Below, one piece after another: positions 38,641 through 49,844 of a DNA stretch of 64,000 bases; the stretch's first letter is position 1; every line of letters starts with the position of its first letter. The notes under the pieces are model-generated. The model had not been told where the DNA came from. It saw only the letters and a list, made by a program, of their open reading frames with translations, and did not search any database. This DNA comes from Prorocentrum cordatum (lineage: Eukaryota > Sar > Dinophyceae > Prorocentrales > Prorocentraceae). Where the stretch lies: positions 50,001 to 114,000 of the forward strand of contig CAUYUJ010000343.1 in assembly GCA_963575745.1 (NCBI GenBank), read 5' to 3'. The translations under genes were made by a program, and so were the position numbers.

Positions 38641-39132
38641 GAAGGGGGTTCTGTTACTTCGGCATCAGACTCTCCTCACCTCCTCGGTTTCATCCTCGCC
38701 ATCCCACTCGTGGACCGTGCTGAATTTGTTCTGTTCGCAGATGGCAGCACGCGGACATCGCATTGCTGCGCTGCCGATGCAAGGTGAACCGACGGCCAAC
38801 GGCGTTCGATTGATAATCAAACGCTGCGCGTCGGAGCAGTAGTGCGCCAGACGCCAGGGGCTGAAATTTGAATTTTGGCGGGATTTGGCTGCAGTAGTTT
38901 TTGAAGTGCCCATCTTGGAGATGGGAGAAGTTTTCCCTGGGGAAGTGGTCGGGGCCTCTGTAGCCGCGCGCTGAAACAAAAAGAAGAGTGCAATAATCCA
39001 AGATCATAAGCCGAATTAGATTCGCCAGTCGAGTCGGAAGAATCCAAGATAATAAGCCGAGTTCTATGTGCCAACCGATTCCGATTATCCAAGACCCAAG
39101 AAGCTTGGAATCCAAGAACCGCGTTTCACGAT

Positions 39133-39354
39133 ATGTTTTGTGATGCACTGGGTGGTGAAAAAGAAATCAGCAGCGCCAGTCCCATTGCGCTTGGAAAGCA
39201 AGCTAAGACCAAAGCAAGACAATATCAGCCGATGTCGAGCGAGAGCAAACTTGAAGAACTACTAAGCCCCCGGCAACCTCAAGGAAGTTCGAGGTCGAAT
39301 TCAATTAAGGCTAAAGTTCGCAAGAATTTGAAGGCACGTTACAGGCATCGTTGA
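39133..39354 (+). CDS. Small basic ORF, 73 residues, unknown
   Basis: ATG to TGA. Sequence such as KQAKTKARQYQPMSSESKLE then KAKVRKNLKARYRHR is Lys/Arg-rich with mixed composition in a lower-GC stretch. It could be a real small gene, the end of a larger broken one, or chance. No leader relic or splice site supports the start. Confidence 0.3.
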   Translation: MFCDALGGEKEISSASPIALGKQAKTKARQYQPMSSESKLEELLSPRQPQGSSRSNSIKAKVRKNLKARYRHR

Positions 39355-39439
39355 AAGATTCCCCAATCAGCGCTTGCACTCAGGGGTTACTATGCCCAAA
39401 CAACGCATGTAGTTAGAGGCTTTCATTTCTCTTCTACGG

Positions 39440-39660
39440 AGACTGGCCTGTCTGCCGCTCTGACGGCTATGTAGTCGCCGTCGCCGCCCCGCCGCCCCCT
39501 CGTCGCCACCCGTCGTCTGGGCCTGCCTGCCGCTCTGGCGGCTATGTCGTCGCCGTTGCCGCCCCGTCGCCGCCTCGTCGTCTGGGCTTGTTTGCCGCTC
39601 TGGCGGCTGTGTCGTCGCCGTCGCCGCTCCGTCGCCGCCTCGTCGCCACCCGCCGCCGCC
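39440..39660. repeat. Tandem repeat, about 70 bp (CTGGCGGCTATGT..GTCGCCG)
   Basis: Three units with CCGCTCTGGCGGCT(A/G)TGT, GTCGCCGTCGCCGC and CGTCGTCTGGGC. Related units return at 39995-40190, so this repeat flanks and interrupts the 14-bp array. Confidence 0.7.
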
Positions 39661-39661
39661 T

Positions 39662-39945
39662 CGCATAGATTGCACTGCATATATTGCAAAACACGAACGG
39701 CACCACATTGATCGCACAACCTAGATGGCACCACATAAGTTGCACCTTATTGATTGCACCACGTAGATCGCATAACCCGTTGCCCCACATAAATTGCACA
39801 ACGCTAATTGCACAACCCAGAACAAACGCCATAGATTGCACAACATGGCTTGCACAACACAAATCGCACACATAGGTTGCACCACATACACTGTTGAACC
39901 AAGCGCTTCTTCCACACAGGTTGCACAACATAGGTTGCTGGAAGC
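39662..39945. repeat. 14-bp minisatellite (AGATTGCACMACAT), block 1
   Basis: About 20 degenerate units. Minus-strand frames read MWCNLCGAIYVVQS-like 14-residue repeats in all phases. Confidence 0.85.
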
Positions 39946-39994
39946 ACATTTTTGGGGGTCCACGTTGGCTGACATGTTTTGAGGAATCGGACCT

Positions 39995-40190
39995 GGAGGT
40001 CGGTCTGGCGGCTATGGTTTCGCCGTCGCCGCCGCGTAGCCAACTTGTCGCCACCCGTTGTTTGGGTTTGGCGGTCGGTTTGGCGGCTATGTTGTCGCCA
40101 TCGCCGCCCGTGGTTGCCTGTCGCCGCCTGTCTTCTGAGTTTGTCCGTCGGTCTGGCGGTTGTGTTGTCGCTTGCGCCGCCCCATGGCCG
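39995..40190. repeat. Tandem repeat, about 70 bp, second block
   Basis: Three further units of the 39440 family (GGTCTGGCGGCTATGGTTTC and relatives). Confidence 0.7.
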
Positions 40191-40204
40191 CCGCCGCAGA
40201 ATTG

Positions 40205-40640
40205 CTCCACATAGATTGCACAACATAAATCGCACCGTATCTATTGCACAACACAAGTTGCACCACATAGATTGGCCAACATGTTTCGAAACACATGGAT
40301 TGCACAACAGAGATCGCAACGCATATATTGCACCACATAGATCGCACAACGTTGATTGCACAACATAGATCGCACCGCATGAATTGCACCGCATACTTTG
40401 TACCGCGTAGTTTGCACCACATATATCGCACAACATAAGTCGCACCATTTAGTTTACACCACATAGAGTGCACCGCATATAGCGCACAACATCGATTACA
40501 TTGCATATGCTGCACGATTTAGATCACACAACATAAGTTGCACAGCATATATCGCACAACATATATTGCACAGCATAGATTGTACAACATGGGTCGCACC
40601 ATACATATTGCACTACATAGATTGCACCGCGTATGTTCAC
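40205..40640. repeat. 14-bp minisatellite (AGATTGCACMACAT), block 2
   Basis: About 31 units, same phase and orientation as block 1. Region 40640-41060 beyond it shows no supported gene. Confidence 0.9.
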
Positions 40641-41069
40641 CACATTGAGTGGACCACCCATATTGCGGAACATCGACATCTACTGTTTGGAACACACTGA
40701 TCGGGGCCCACGTTGTCTAGCAGTTCATTCAGAAAACGGTTCAAAGCAGGCAACATGCAATATGACGACAAGTTGGCACAATGCGTGCTACGACGGCGTA
40801 CTTCTGCTAAACCATAACAGGTCATTACACATGGTTCTGGCCTGGTAACATTTTCCAGTGACATGTGGTCCTACGCTGGCTCGGCTCCTGGGACACCGGG
40901 CAGAGGCCAGACACTGTCGCCGCCAAGCTCCGTTGCATATCTTGCCGAAGATGCCTCCAGCGAGTTACCCCACCTAGCCGAAAAGCGGATGCTCTGGGTT
41001 GCATCAACGGCGTCTCGGCGCGTTTGTGGGCTTCGCTGGCTGGTCTTAGGGCATCGTTGGCCTTTTTTC

Positions 41070-41267
41070 GGCGGCGAGCCCAGGGGGGGAATGAGAAGGA
41101 GAAGGCCTTCTCAGTAGGCACGGAAGTGCCCCGGCCTTCTGAGAAGTTTTCTGAGCCTTGCCCGAAGACACACAACAAACTTCGCAGAAGGCGCGAAGGC
41201 TTCTGAGAAGTCCCGCCGCCTTCTGAGAAGGCCTTCTCCTTCTCACTTCCCCCCTCGTTCGCCGCCG
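41070..41267. mobile_element. Foldback element, about 198 bp (CGGCGGCGAGC / GAGAAGGCCTTCTC), copy 1
   Basis: Left CGGCGGCGAGCCCAGGGGGG then GAATGAGAAGGAGAAGGCCT; the right arm is its inverse, ending CTCGTTCGCCGCCG. The inner perfect palindrome GAGAAGGCCTTCTC and several GGCCTTCTGAGAAG-like repeats give extra folding. The sister copy is at 44298-44501. Confidence 0.85.
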
Positions 41268-41617
41268 ATGCTTGGCGACCTCCCCTTCGGCCTTCTTGGG
41301 ATCGTCTTGGAGATCTCGGGGGAGTAGTCGAGACCGGCGACGACCCGGCCTGGCGAAGGAGGCCAGCTGGGGGGGACGCGAACCACCCCCGATTGCCTTT
41401 GGGGGGGCGCGGCGCCCCACTCCTTGTCTCGAGGGGCCGAAAACACCCAGAGATCCGAGGATCCGACTTTTTCAGCTCGGCGGTTTTCCCTGGAGTTCGG
41501 CATCCGGGGCCCGTCATCAGGCCCGGGGGCCATCAAAAAAGTGGGTCCCAGACGAAAAACCACCCCCCTGGCTCTGGGGCCGCAGATTGAAAAAAAATCC
41601 GATCGGCGGATGTCTGG

Positions 41618-41802
41618 GATATCGGAGGAGGGAGGAGGGAGAAGAGAGGAGGGAGGAGGAGGAGGGAGCAGGGAGGAGGGAGCAGGGAGCGGGGAGCGGG
41701 GAAGAGGGAGGAGGGAGGAGAGAGGAGAGAGGAGAGAGGGAGGGAGGGAGGGAGGGAGGGAAGAGGGAAGAGGAGGAGGAGGAGGAGGAGGAGGAGGAGG
41801 TC
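41618..41802. repeat. (GGA)n / (GGGA)n microsatellite
   Basis: Imperfect GGAGGGA repeats changing to GGA. Confidence 0.9.
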
Positions 41803-42015
41803 CCGCTTCCAGACAAAATCGGCGCGTTCCGTCGCCAGATGAGGTGGCACTGGCTTCGTGTGCCCCGGGGGGATCTCCCCCCCGCTCGTGGATCTGGCGC
41901 TCACGCCCCAGGCCCACGGAGCCGTCATCATCCATTTGCCCGATCATCCTCGTCCTGCTCTCGTTTGGCCCCAGAGCGTGGGAGTTTCGTGCCTACCAAA
42001 AATCAGGAGCGAAAG

Positions 42016-42143
42016 AAGGACGTACACGTACATGAATCCACGCTGGTTTCGAGAGTACGCATTGCCCGAAAGTCCGTATCACGCGGCCAGTCTCGCAGAT
42101 CGAGGGGCCGTGTTCATGTACATAGCTGGGCGCGTACGTCCTT
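42016..42143. mobile_element. Foldback element (GGACGTACACGTACATGAAT), copy 2
   Basis: Left AAGGACGTACACGTACATGA; right inverted AAAGGACGTACGCGCCCAGC then TATGTACATGAA. The interior matches 35463-35595. Confidence 0.6.
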
Positions 42144-42365
42144 TGTGGGTTCCCTTAAAAAAGCCTGAGCCGCAGTTGACCACGGAGCTCAGCTATCCGA
42201 GGCCCAGCAGTAGGCAGCAGCAGCAGCCGCGGCTGTGCGCGCCGCTTACCATCACCGTGGAACTGTCGGAGCTGCGCCCATGGGATTATGGGTCGATCAT
42301 CCTCCTGCTCCACCTCATGGCGACGCACTGAGCAAGTATTGTCGTCATTATGACACCCACGGCGT

Positions 42366-42438
42366 ATCTTCCTCCTCCTCCTCCTCCTCCTCCTCCTCTT
42401 CCTCCTCCTCCTCCTCCTCCTCCTCCTCCTCCTCCTCC
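42366..42438. repeat. (CTC)n microsatellite
   Basis: About 24 CTC units with one CTT. Confidence 0.95.
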
Positions 42439-42482
42439 CACTTCCCTTCGTACTCCTACTCCTTCCACCCCCGCCGTCCTCT

Positions 42483-42577
42483 CCCCTCCGGTCAAAACCG
42501 TGCTGACGGACTACGACACGGAGGTCGTCCGCTGCCTCATGTCAAACATCGACCTCAATTTCCGATCTTACGAGGAC
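42483..42577 (+). CDS. Exon of a seven-beta-strand methyltransferase-like protein
   Basis: The frame PVKTVLTDYDTEVVRCLMSN then IDLNF matches the pattern (V)LTDYDPEVLxxLxxNIxLN that follows the SAM-binding glycine motif in protein-lysine methyltransferases of the METTL21/FAM86 group (family knowledge; the match is by eye). The motif I exon (LELGAGTG type) should lie upstream but I could not find it; 42160-42330 has an open frame with TITVELSELRPWDYG that might belong. Borders are approximate. No full gene can be assembled here. Confidence 0.35.
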
Positions 42578-43059
42578 TGGCTGGGCCCCTGCCTCTCATG
42601 CGCTTCCTCCTCTGTCCTCCTTATCCTCATCCTCCGCCTCCCCTCGGGAGGCCTTCGACGACGTCCAGAGACATCCGGATTGCTATCAGAGTGCGACACA
42701 GTCGGACCGAGGTATAGGATCGAGGTCGGCTCGAGGGTATTATCATGTTCCTCGTGTTCGTTGGATGTTCTTGTGAATTTTGTGGAGGGCACCCTCGGAT
42801 GTTCTGTGTGGTTTTGACCGGCGAAGGGTCTCACGTTCCAGAAGGATTCGAAGAACAAATGCATTCACAGAATGTGTTGGCGCTCGCGCGAAGCGCCAAA
42901 AGTTGATGTGCATGCCGTGTTTTCCCCTTCGACCTGATCTACGTGTTCGGCCCCTCGAGGTAGGGAGCTGGGCGCCGCGCCTCCAAGGGCCATCGGGGGT
43001 GGCTCGCGTCCCCCGGGTGGCATCCTTCTTCGAGGGATGTTCTTTGGCCTAGGTCCGAT

Positions 43060-43254
43060 TGCAGGAGGAGGAGGAAGGGGGAGGGGGAGGAGGAGATGGA
43101 GGAGGAGGAGGAGAAGGAGGAGGAGGAGGAGGAGGGGGAGGGGGAGGAGGAGAAGGAGGAGGAGGAGGAGGAGGAGGAGAAGGAGGAGGGGGAGGGGGAG
43201 GAGGAGGGGGAGGAGGAGGAGGGGGAGGAGGAAGAGGAGGAGGAGGAGAAGGGT
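43060..43254. repeat. (GGA)n / (GGAGAA)n microsatellite
   Basis: Imperfect GGA repeats with AAG and GGGG interruptions. The flanks share CATCCTTC.TCGA(A)GGA..GTTCTTTGGCCTGGG(C/T)CCGATTGCAG on both sides (about 43018-43062 and 43255-43300), so a duplicated flank brackets the repeat. Confidence 0.9.
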
Positions 43255-43487
43255 GGCATCCTTCATCGAAGGACGACGTTCTTTGGCCTGGGCCCGATTG
43301 CAGCGAATGGCCGTTCGTCGGTTCTCGGGAGAGGGTGCTGAAGTCGCACTGCGTCGCCTGGGCCCGCGCCCGCCCCGGTCTGCTCCCGCGTGTGGCTTTG
43401 TTCGCTGAAGGGTGGTGCGCAGCACAGCTCGGCACCGCTCCGACGGGTGCTTTTTTTGATCCTCGGCGAGGACCAGCGATCGAGGAG

Positions 43488-43560
43488 GGAAAATGCGCCA
43501 TGACCGCATAAACTTGTGGCGCTCCGCGCGGATTTCCTGGATCCGCGCTGGGGTATTTGC
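43488..43560. repeat. Half foldback element (left arm only)
   Basis: GCGCCATGACCGCATAAACT then TGTGGCGCTCCGCGCGGATT is the left arm of the 16328 family, without a right arm. Confidence 0.65.
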
Positions 43561-43759
43561 CTCCTCTCCGTCGGGGAGCATCCTGCGCCCTCTCGCGAGT
43601 GTAGCACACGCACGGGATCGCACCAAAGGCAGGGGGAGAAAAAACTGGGCGCCCGAGCGGGCGGCGAGGCGGGCAGGGCCCCTGCCTGGAGCGCCCGAGG
43701 CCGCTGCAGCGCGCACACATTTTCGCCCAGCGGCGGCGCCCCCGCTCCGGCTGCGGACG

Positions 43760-43945
43760 CGGTGCGCGCTCCTTCAGGGAGGAGAAAAACCACACAGACA
43801 CAGTTCATCGTCGACCCCCAGGAAAATGTGGGGAACATGTGGGAGGTGGGGGGGGGGGAAGACGAGAATCCAGAAGATGTGAAAAGAGATCTGGGGAATT
43901 CTGGGACGTGAGTCTGTTTATTTGTGCGTCCCAGGGCCTCTTCGT
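43760..43945 (+). repeat. Dispersed repeat (partner of 12940-13110)
   Basis: See 12940-13110; same block order and orientation. Confidence 0.6.
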
Positions 43946-44104
43946 TCACACCCGCTGCGGCCAAAAATTGGTCTGCTGAAAGCGGAACGGCCCACCACCG
44001 ACCCGGAGACTTGCAGGGGCCACCGGAGCCGCAGAGGCTTCCGGGGGCCACGGCCCGCGTGGACATCCGAAGGGCCACCCGGGGATGCCCCAAGGCCTCC
44101 TACC

Positions 44105-44262
44105 CAGACCCCCTCGCGCTGCGAAAAAAACACGACGGGGGGGGGGGGCGCTATTGTCGGCCTCTGGGGGCCCTCGCCGGGCCTCGGGACCGTCAAAAAA
44201 CGACTCGGGATGAAAACCTGGTCCCGGGGAAGGGGTCCAGACCTTTGACGTCGGGGGTCTGG
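44105..44262 (+). repeat. Dispersed GC-rich repeat, forward copy
   Basis: GCTGCGAAAAAAACACGACG, TCTGGGGGCCCTCGCCGGGC, CTGGTCCCGGGGAAGGGGTC and CTTTGACGTCGGGGGTCTGG. Confidence 0.8.
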
Positions 44263-44297
44263 GTATCGGGAGCCTCCAGAGGCCTCCAGAACGTGAT

Positions 44298-44501
44298 CGG
44301 CGGCGAGCGAGGGGGGGAAGCGAGAAGGAGAAGGCCTTCTCGGAAGGCTCGGAAGTCCCCCGGCCTTCCGAGAAGTCTTCGAAGCACTCCCCCGAAGACA
44401 CAGAAAAGTGGTTGTTCCGCAGGCTGGAGGGCCTCTGCGAGGCCCCGCCGCCTTCTGGGAGGGCCTTCTCCTTCCCACCTGCCCCCCGCCGCTGGCCGCC
44501 G
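44298..44501. mobile_element. Foldback element, about 204 bp, copy 2 (CGGCGGCGAGC)
   Basis: Sister of 41070-41267, with the same arms and the same GAGAAGGCCTTCTC palindrome in the left arm. From 44505 to 45450 there is a diverged GC-rich duplication (to 44730) and no gene I can support. Confidence 0.85.
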
Positions 44502-45454
44502 ACTTGAAGTGGGCCTGTCGAGGCATCGGCGGCCCTCTCGCGCTTCTCGCCCTCTCTGGGCCTCCGGGAGGCCCCCTCGCGGCCACGGCCGGGTCCGACC
44601 CGAAGCACGGGCCCCGGAGGGCCAGTCGAGGCAGCGTCGGCAGCGCTCCTTGGCGTTCTTTTCGCCCTCTCCCTGGGGCCTGCCGGAGGCCTCTCGTCGC
44701 CCATGGCGGGATCCGCTTCGAAAGATGGAGCGTGATGGATCCCAGGAGGGGCCAGGGGACGTGTTGTGATCGTTTTCTGATGCATGGTTTTGCCGATCGG
44801 CGCGGCCCTCGCAGCCCCTCACCCCCCCCCCCACATGGAGTGAAGCTTGGCTGCTTTTGGCGCCTGCTTCAAGCAGGTGGAGTCTCCCCCGCAGGACGCA
44901 CTGTTGCAAACCGTCGCGCTAAGCAGAGATCCGGACCCAAACACCCCCCCATTCACCCCCCTTTTCCACCCAATGTCGAAACACCGAATAAGAAAACGTT
45001 CTTCATTCTGAGCAGACCTGAGCCTGGCGAAGGAGCCGCCGTGTCTCCACTGGCCCCCCTCCGAAGAATCTTCCTGGGGCCTCTTGAAACTTCTGGGGGC
45101 GCTCGGGAAAACCTCCGAAGCCAACGCAAGCGGCCATGATCGGGGAAACGTAAGGCTCGAGTAAGCCGGAACTCGGATTTGGCGACTTTTTGTTGGCGAG
45201 CGCGTCCTGGATTTTGGCGGCCCCGTTTTCGTGGGCGTCAAATTGCAGATTGAGTCTCGTCGTTTTTATGACGGCCCCCGTCAGGCCGACCCGAGTCCCC
45301 CGTGCCCGAGTCTTACGTCTCCCCGACACGAGAGGAGCGCGGGTGGAGCGTGCCGCTCCTGGGAAGCAGCGCGAACGCGGGCATGCCTGCGGCACGCGCA
45401 CACCTGGTCCTCGCGGCGAGGCTCCGCCGACCGGAGGAGGAGAGCGATCCATCG

Positions 45455-45815
45455 CAAGCGCGGGAGGAGGGAGGTGGAGGAGGAGGAGGAGGAGGAGGAG
45501 GAGGAGGAGGAGGAGGAGGGAGCGAGGAGGGGAGGAGGAGGAGAGGAGGAGAGGGGAGGAGGAGGAGGAGGAGGAGGAGGAGGAGGAGGAGGATTAGAAG
45601 GAGGAGGAGAGGAGGAGGAGGAGGAGGAGGAGGAGGAGCGAGAGGAGCGAGGAGGAGGAGAGCGAGGAGCGAGGAGGAGGAGGAGGAGGAGGAGGAGGAG
45701 GAGGAGTAGGAGGAGGAGTAGGAGGAGGAGGAAGAGGAGGAGGAGGAGAGGAGGAGGAGGTGGAGGAGGAGGAGGAGGCAGGAGGGAGGAGGAGGAGGGA
45801 GGAGGGAGGAAGGAA
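45455..45815. repeat. (GGA)n microsatellite
   Basis: About 360 bp of imperfect GGA. From 45820 to 46620 I see no supported gene. Confidence 0.95.
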
Positions 45816-46639
45816 TGGAGCAGAACAGGCTAGAGAAGCAGTCGCAGGCTCATAGAGCTGCGCGAAGGAAACGGAGAGGCTCCCCTCCTCCATCGCCTCC
45901 ACGCCATTGCTGGGGGGAGGGATGAGAACAGAGAGAGGGCTTCGCAGGTGTGGTACCCGCCAGTGCGAGCCTGGGGAGGAGAGGGGAGGGGCTCGCAAGT
46001 GCGGTCGGTACACCATCGATCGGCCCCTCATCCTCTCATCCTCTTCCTGGTCGTCATCACCACTATCAGCAGCATCATCATCATCAGCATCAGCATCACC
46101 ATCATAGTAAAACTGTCGACGTGTGTTATGTGACGTACACCTCCTCCGATACCCCCAACATTCAAACGCCTCTTTCTGCAGCTGTTTTGGCCCCTTCGTA
46201 AGGCTGGCGAGGCAGGGTTGCAGGTGGCGCTTGCAGCGGCATGTTTTCCCTCGATTGGCCAGTCTGCCTTTGCGCCGTTCCTCGGTCTGTGTCCCGCATG
46301 GCAGGGCTTGGCGGGAGCGGCTGGGAAGATATCGCGGGAATCGAGGAGGCCGAAGGGCGGGTTTCGCCCACGGCCTCGGAGGTGGCCGCGCAGCGCAGCA
46401 GCCCCTCCTCCTGGAGGTTGTGGCGTGGCCCCTCGTGGCCGTTTGGCCCTAGGGGGTCTTCCACTGCGGCGGTGCCCCCAGCGCGCTTGTTTCGTGGACC
46501 TCTGGTGGTGGCGCTGCCCACGGTGGGTCTTAGGTCTGGCACCTCACAGAATTCGTGTGCTGGAAGAGCGCTGGGGAAGCAGGAGGTAGGAAGTGTGGCA
46601 TAGCAGTCCTCTTCCAGATCATCCGAATCATCCGTATCA

Positions 46640-46653
46640 GCACCAGCATGATC

Positions 46654-46699
<46 letters not shown>

Positions 46700-46700
46700 G

Positions 46701-46754
<54 letters not shown>

Positions 46755-46832
46755 TATCATTATCAGTATCATTATCAGCATCATCATCATCAGCATCATC
46801 ATCCTCATCGTCCTTATCATCATCATCATTAT

Positions 46833-46873
<41 letters not shown>

Positions 46874-47030
46874 CCATCGTCATCATCAGCATCGTCGTCC
46901 TCATCCTCATCTTCATCATCATCGTCATCACCATCGTCATTACCACCACCACCATCACCGTCAGGATCATCACCATCATCGTCACCATCATCGTCACCAT
47001 CATCATCACCACCACAAGTATCACCATCAT
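46640..47030. repeat. (ATC)n / (CAT)n microsatellite
   Basis: About 390 bp of ATC repeats with TAT, GTC and CAG interruptions; polyHis, polyIle and polyAsp frames are artefacts. Confidence 0.95.
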
Positions 47031-47202
47031 CCTGTTTCCCTCTCTCCCATTTCCCCCTCCCCCTCCCCCTGATGCCGCAGCGGTTGGAGCTCCAGGGCGC
47101 CGCACGGCTCCAGGTATGCAGCGACCGTGCCCTCGCCCGTGGCTGTCGGGCGCGCAGGCCCTGACCGGGCTCCACGCTCACGTTTCCGAAAGAGCTGGCG
47201 CG

Positions 47203-47637
47203 ATGGGATCGGCCATGGGGCACTGTTGCGGCGGGGTCACCAAGATTGTGGCGGGGCGCCATCACGACGGACGCCGCGGCCGGCAAGCGTCGCAAAAGCA
47301 GCACCCTCCCTCGCAGAGGCCGCCCGCACGGCAGCAGCGCCCGGCGGGCCGCACCAGGCCAGTGCCGTCGGCGATGCCGGACGACGTGGCCACGCTCGAG
47401 GCGCAGGCGGCGAGGCTGCGCTCCTCCATCGTCCGTCGGAAGAAGTTCGCAGGCTGCAGCAACGAGAGCGACAACGTCTCGGACATCATCAGCCACTACG
47501 AGAAGGTCCTGGAGGGGACCGAGCAGCAGCTCCGGGAGCTGAGGGTGAAGAGGGGGGAGGCCGAGCCGCTGGCGAGCCCAGCACACTGCCGCACGGACTC
47601 TGGGAGTACCACCTGCAGCTCGGCGGGCAACTGGTAG
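47203..47637 (+). CDS. Small coiled-coil protein, 144 residues, or its last exon
   Basis: ATG 47203 to TAG 47635. The N-terminus MGSAMGHCCGGVTKIV has Gly and paired Cys that could be acylated (inference). A basic Gln/Pro/Arg-rich linker follows, then PDDVATLEAQAARLRSSIVR and VSDIISHYEKVLEGTEQQLR, a clear coiled coil, and a short Ser/Cys-rich tail. GC3 is high, as expected for host exons here. The frame is open further upstream through the ATC repeat, so the true start may be in another exon. Family not recognised. Confidence 0.45.
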   Translation: MGSAMGHCCGGVTKIVAGRHHDGRRGRQASQKQHPPSQRPPARQQRPAGRTRPVPSAMPDDVATLEAQAARLRSSIVRRKKFAGCSNESDNVSDIISHYEKVLEGTEQQLRELRVKRGEAEPLASPAHCRTDSGSTTCSSAGNW

Positions 47638-48264
47638 TAGGGGCGGCTTGGGGTTGAAGGCGTCGGTGATCCCGATCGCGGTCCACGCTTGGCCGTCACG
47701 TTGAATCTTTGGTGGGACTGGACGCTGAAGAGATGGCGCGCAAGTACATTGTTGTCCTAGCCTGGGGTGCTGCGCACGTACGCGGTCCCTCTGGATAAAG
47801 TGCTGCATTGGGCTCGGCTCATGCGGCCCGCGAGCATCGTGCCTTATGGATCAGAGGCATAATCTACTCGCGCGTTTACAGCTCATGTTTTGCAGCGGCG
47901 CAGCAGACTTCGGCACGCGCTTCTTATATAGTGCTATTGGCCTCTTGCCGAGGGTGCACGGACACGGTATCCGTTGTTTGACTTCGGCAGGACGCACATG
48001 AATAGCAATGCGTTTTTTGTCTTAGACTGGTCGCCCTTCGGCTTCTGAGCAGGCAGAGCCCAATGGCTTCATGTGTTTCGTGTTGCGATCTGTGCCTACT
48101 GGAGTCCGGAGGCAGGCAGTGCTTGTACACGTCGACACTGTCGCAACATTGCGAGCGCTGATCGCGCAGCCTAGGGCTACAATATGAGTGCATCCAGCTA
48201 GGGTCTCAAGGCTGGTGAAGTATGTATAAGTACAGCACGTATATTACTAAGTCTTCGCGTGTCC

Positions 48265-48720
48265 CCACCAGCCCATCCTGAAACGATGCTAAGGAGAGTT
48301 GTCTGAAGGACAGGCGTAGGCGAGCATACAGGGAAACATGGAGGCCAACGATTGCAAACTTATACCTCGGGGAGCATCTTGGCACATATTTGAGAACTTG
48401 TGGACGCTTTTGGGCTCTCGTGGGACCCTCTTGGGGCTCGCTTGGGCCCCTCTTGGAGGACGTGGGGGGCATTATTGGGGCCATATTGGAGGCCATCGAT
48501 CAAAAAGGGGGGGTCCCAGAGAAGCCTCGCCCCCTCGGAGGCCGAAAATGTTTCTGTTGGGGCGCTATTGGACGATCTCTGCGCCGTCTTGGACCCTCTT
48601 GGGCCCCTTTGGGAGCTCAATCGGGCCATCTCGGAGCCATCTTGAGGCCTCCAAAGACGATCGGAAACGAACGGGCGAGAGGGCAACAATCAGGTTTTCC
48701 CGATAGGTGTTGGAAGGATT
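48265..48720 (+). repeat. Dispersed repeat, about 450 bp (GGCCATCTTGGGGC-rich), copy 1
   Basis: Aligns block by block with 52690-53140: AGCCCATCC.GAAACGATG, GGAGGCCAACAA, CTCGGGGAGC.TCTTGG, GGGCTC.CTTGGGCCCC and GGCCATCGATC. The inner part is an irregular tandem of CTTGGGGCC-like words. The region 47640-48265 before it shows no gene. Confidence 0.65.
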
Positions 48721-49081
48721 TGGGTTTCTCGGGTGGCGTCCTCGGGAAGTTTGGAGGCCACTTGGAGCGGCATTGCTTCGTTATTGAGGTCTGTTGGAGG
48801 CTATGTTGGGTCATATAGTGCCCTCTGGGAGCAATGACTTCTGACATCTCGAGACCGCCCCCGTCCGAATTCGGGGGGGTGGAAGGGTCACGCTACCCCG
48901 AAGGACGGCCGCAAGCCGACTTGCTCACTCTCACACGCATTCCAACCATAGAAGTAGCACCCGAGTCTCAGTGCCAGGTGTGCCAGCACACGTGATCTCA
49001 CACATCGGGAAACATGGTGGTACCCCTCCCCCCAAGCACCATCCACGTCAAAACAAACATGCAAAGTTGTTGCGGCGTGGC

Positions 49082-49190
49082 CAGCATGGTGTATGCATGG
49101 CGCGTGCACCCGCAATCATGTTGCATCTGGTGTAGCCAGCACGGTGTATGTATGGCGCTTGCACCTGCAACCATGTTGTAATTGCGTTTC
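49082..49190 (+). repeat. About 57-bp tandem duplication
   Basis: Two units with CAGCA(T/C)GGTGTATG(C/T)ATGGCG and GCAA(T/C)CATGTTG. Confidence 0.7.
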
Positions 49191-49659
49191 ACACGCGGGT
49201 ACAAGCAGCATCTCTTTCGAGAACCATGCTACGTGATTGCGGGCCTTACGCGCATAGTCCGAGATGTCGCCGCAAAGAGCATGTTGCATTGCTTTTGTTC
49301 AGGGATGACGGGCCTGCACACACAAGGCAATATGTTGGCACCCCCGATACCCCTGTGAAATTACCCTGAGGATGTACCCAACCTTTGCGCAACGTGTAGC
49401 CAAAAGGTTTGGGAAGAACTTAAAGGGGGTGAAAACGTTGCAAGGACTCACATGTGTTGCGAACGCTACTTGGGAGGCTCGCCGAGCTGCGCGACTCGCA
49501 AGGCACCGCTCGATGGGCAAGGGCTTGATGGAGGTGATTCAATTCTTTCCCTGGCTCGAAAGGAAAGAGAACTGCCCCCCACCCCCACCCACCCACGCCC
49601 AGCAGCCCTCGAAAGTGGCAACGCTTTCGCAGATCGGAAAGAGCGTGTTCTACCGCTGC

Positions 49660-49840
49660 TGGCGGAAAACCGGGGGGGGTCACTACCGGTTCGAACCCCT
49701 CCCCCTCCCCCCCCCCCCTCCGGAAAACCGGGGGGGGTCACTACCGGTTCGAACCCCTCCCCCCCCCCCTCCCAGTTCATCATGAAAAGGGGGGGGGGTC
49801 ACTACCGGTTCGAACCCCCCCCCCCTCGAAAACCGAGTGG
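49660..49840. repeat. Left arm of a large inverted structure: three GGTCACTACCGGTTCGAACC units
   Basis: Three tandem units of GGGGGGTCACTACCGGTTCG followed by AACCCC and C runs. Inverted copies lie at 50455-50610. GGTTCGAACCC fits the RNA polymerase III B-box consensus, but no tRNA can be folded. Confidence 0.8.
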
Positions 49841-49844
49841 GGGT

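Noticed and set aside
2300-40640. CRISPR array in the 14-bp repeats
   Set aside because: Units are contiguous and degenerate with no unique spacers; the organism is eukaryotic.
46162-47808. Minus-strand frame of 548 codons
   Set aside because: Asp-rich core is the ATC repeat; the rest is the antisense of the 47203-47637 ORF and of GC-rich flanks.
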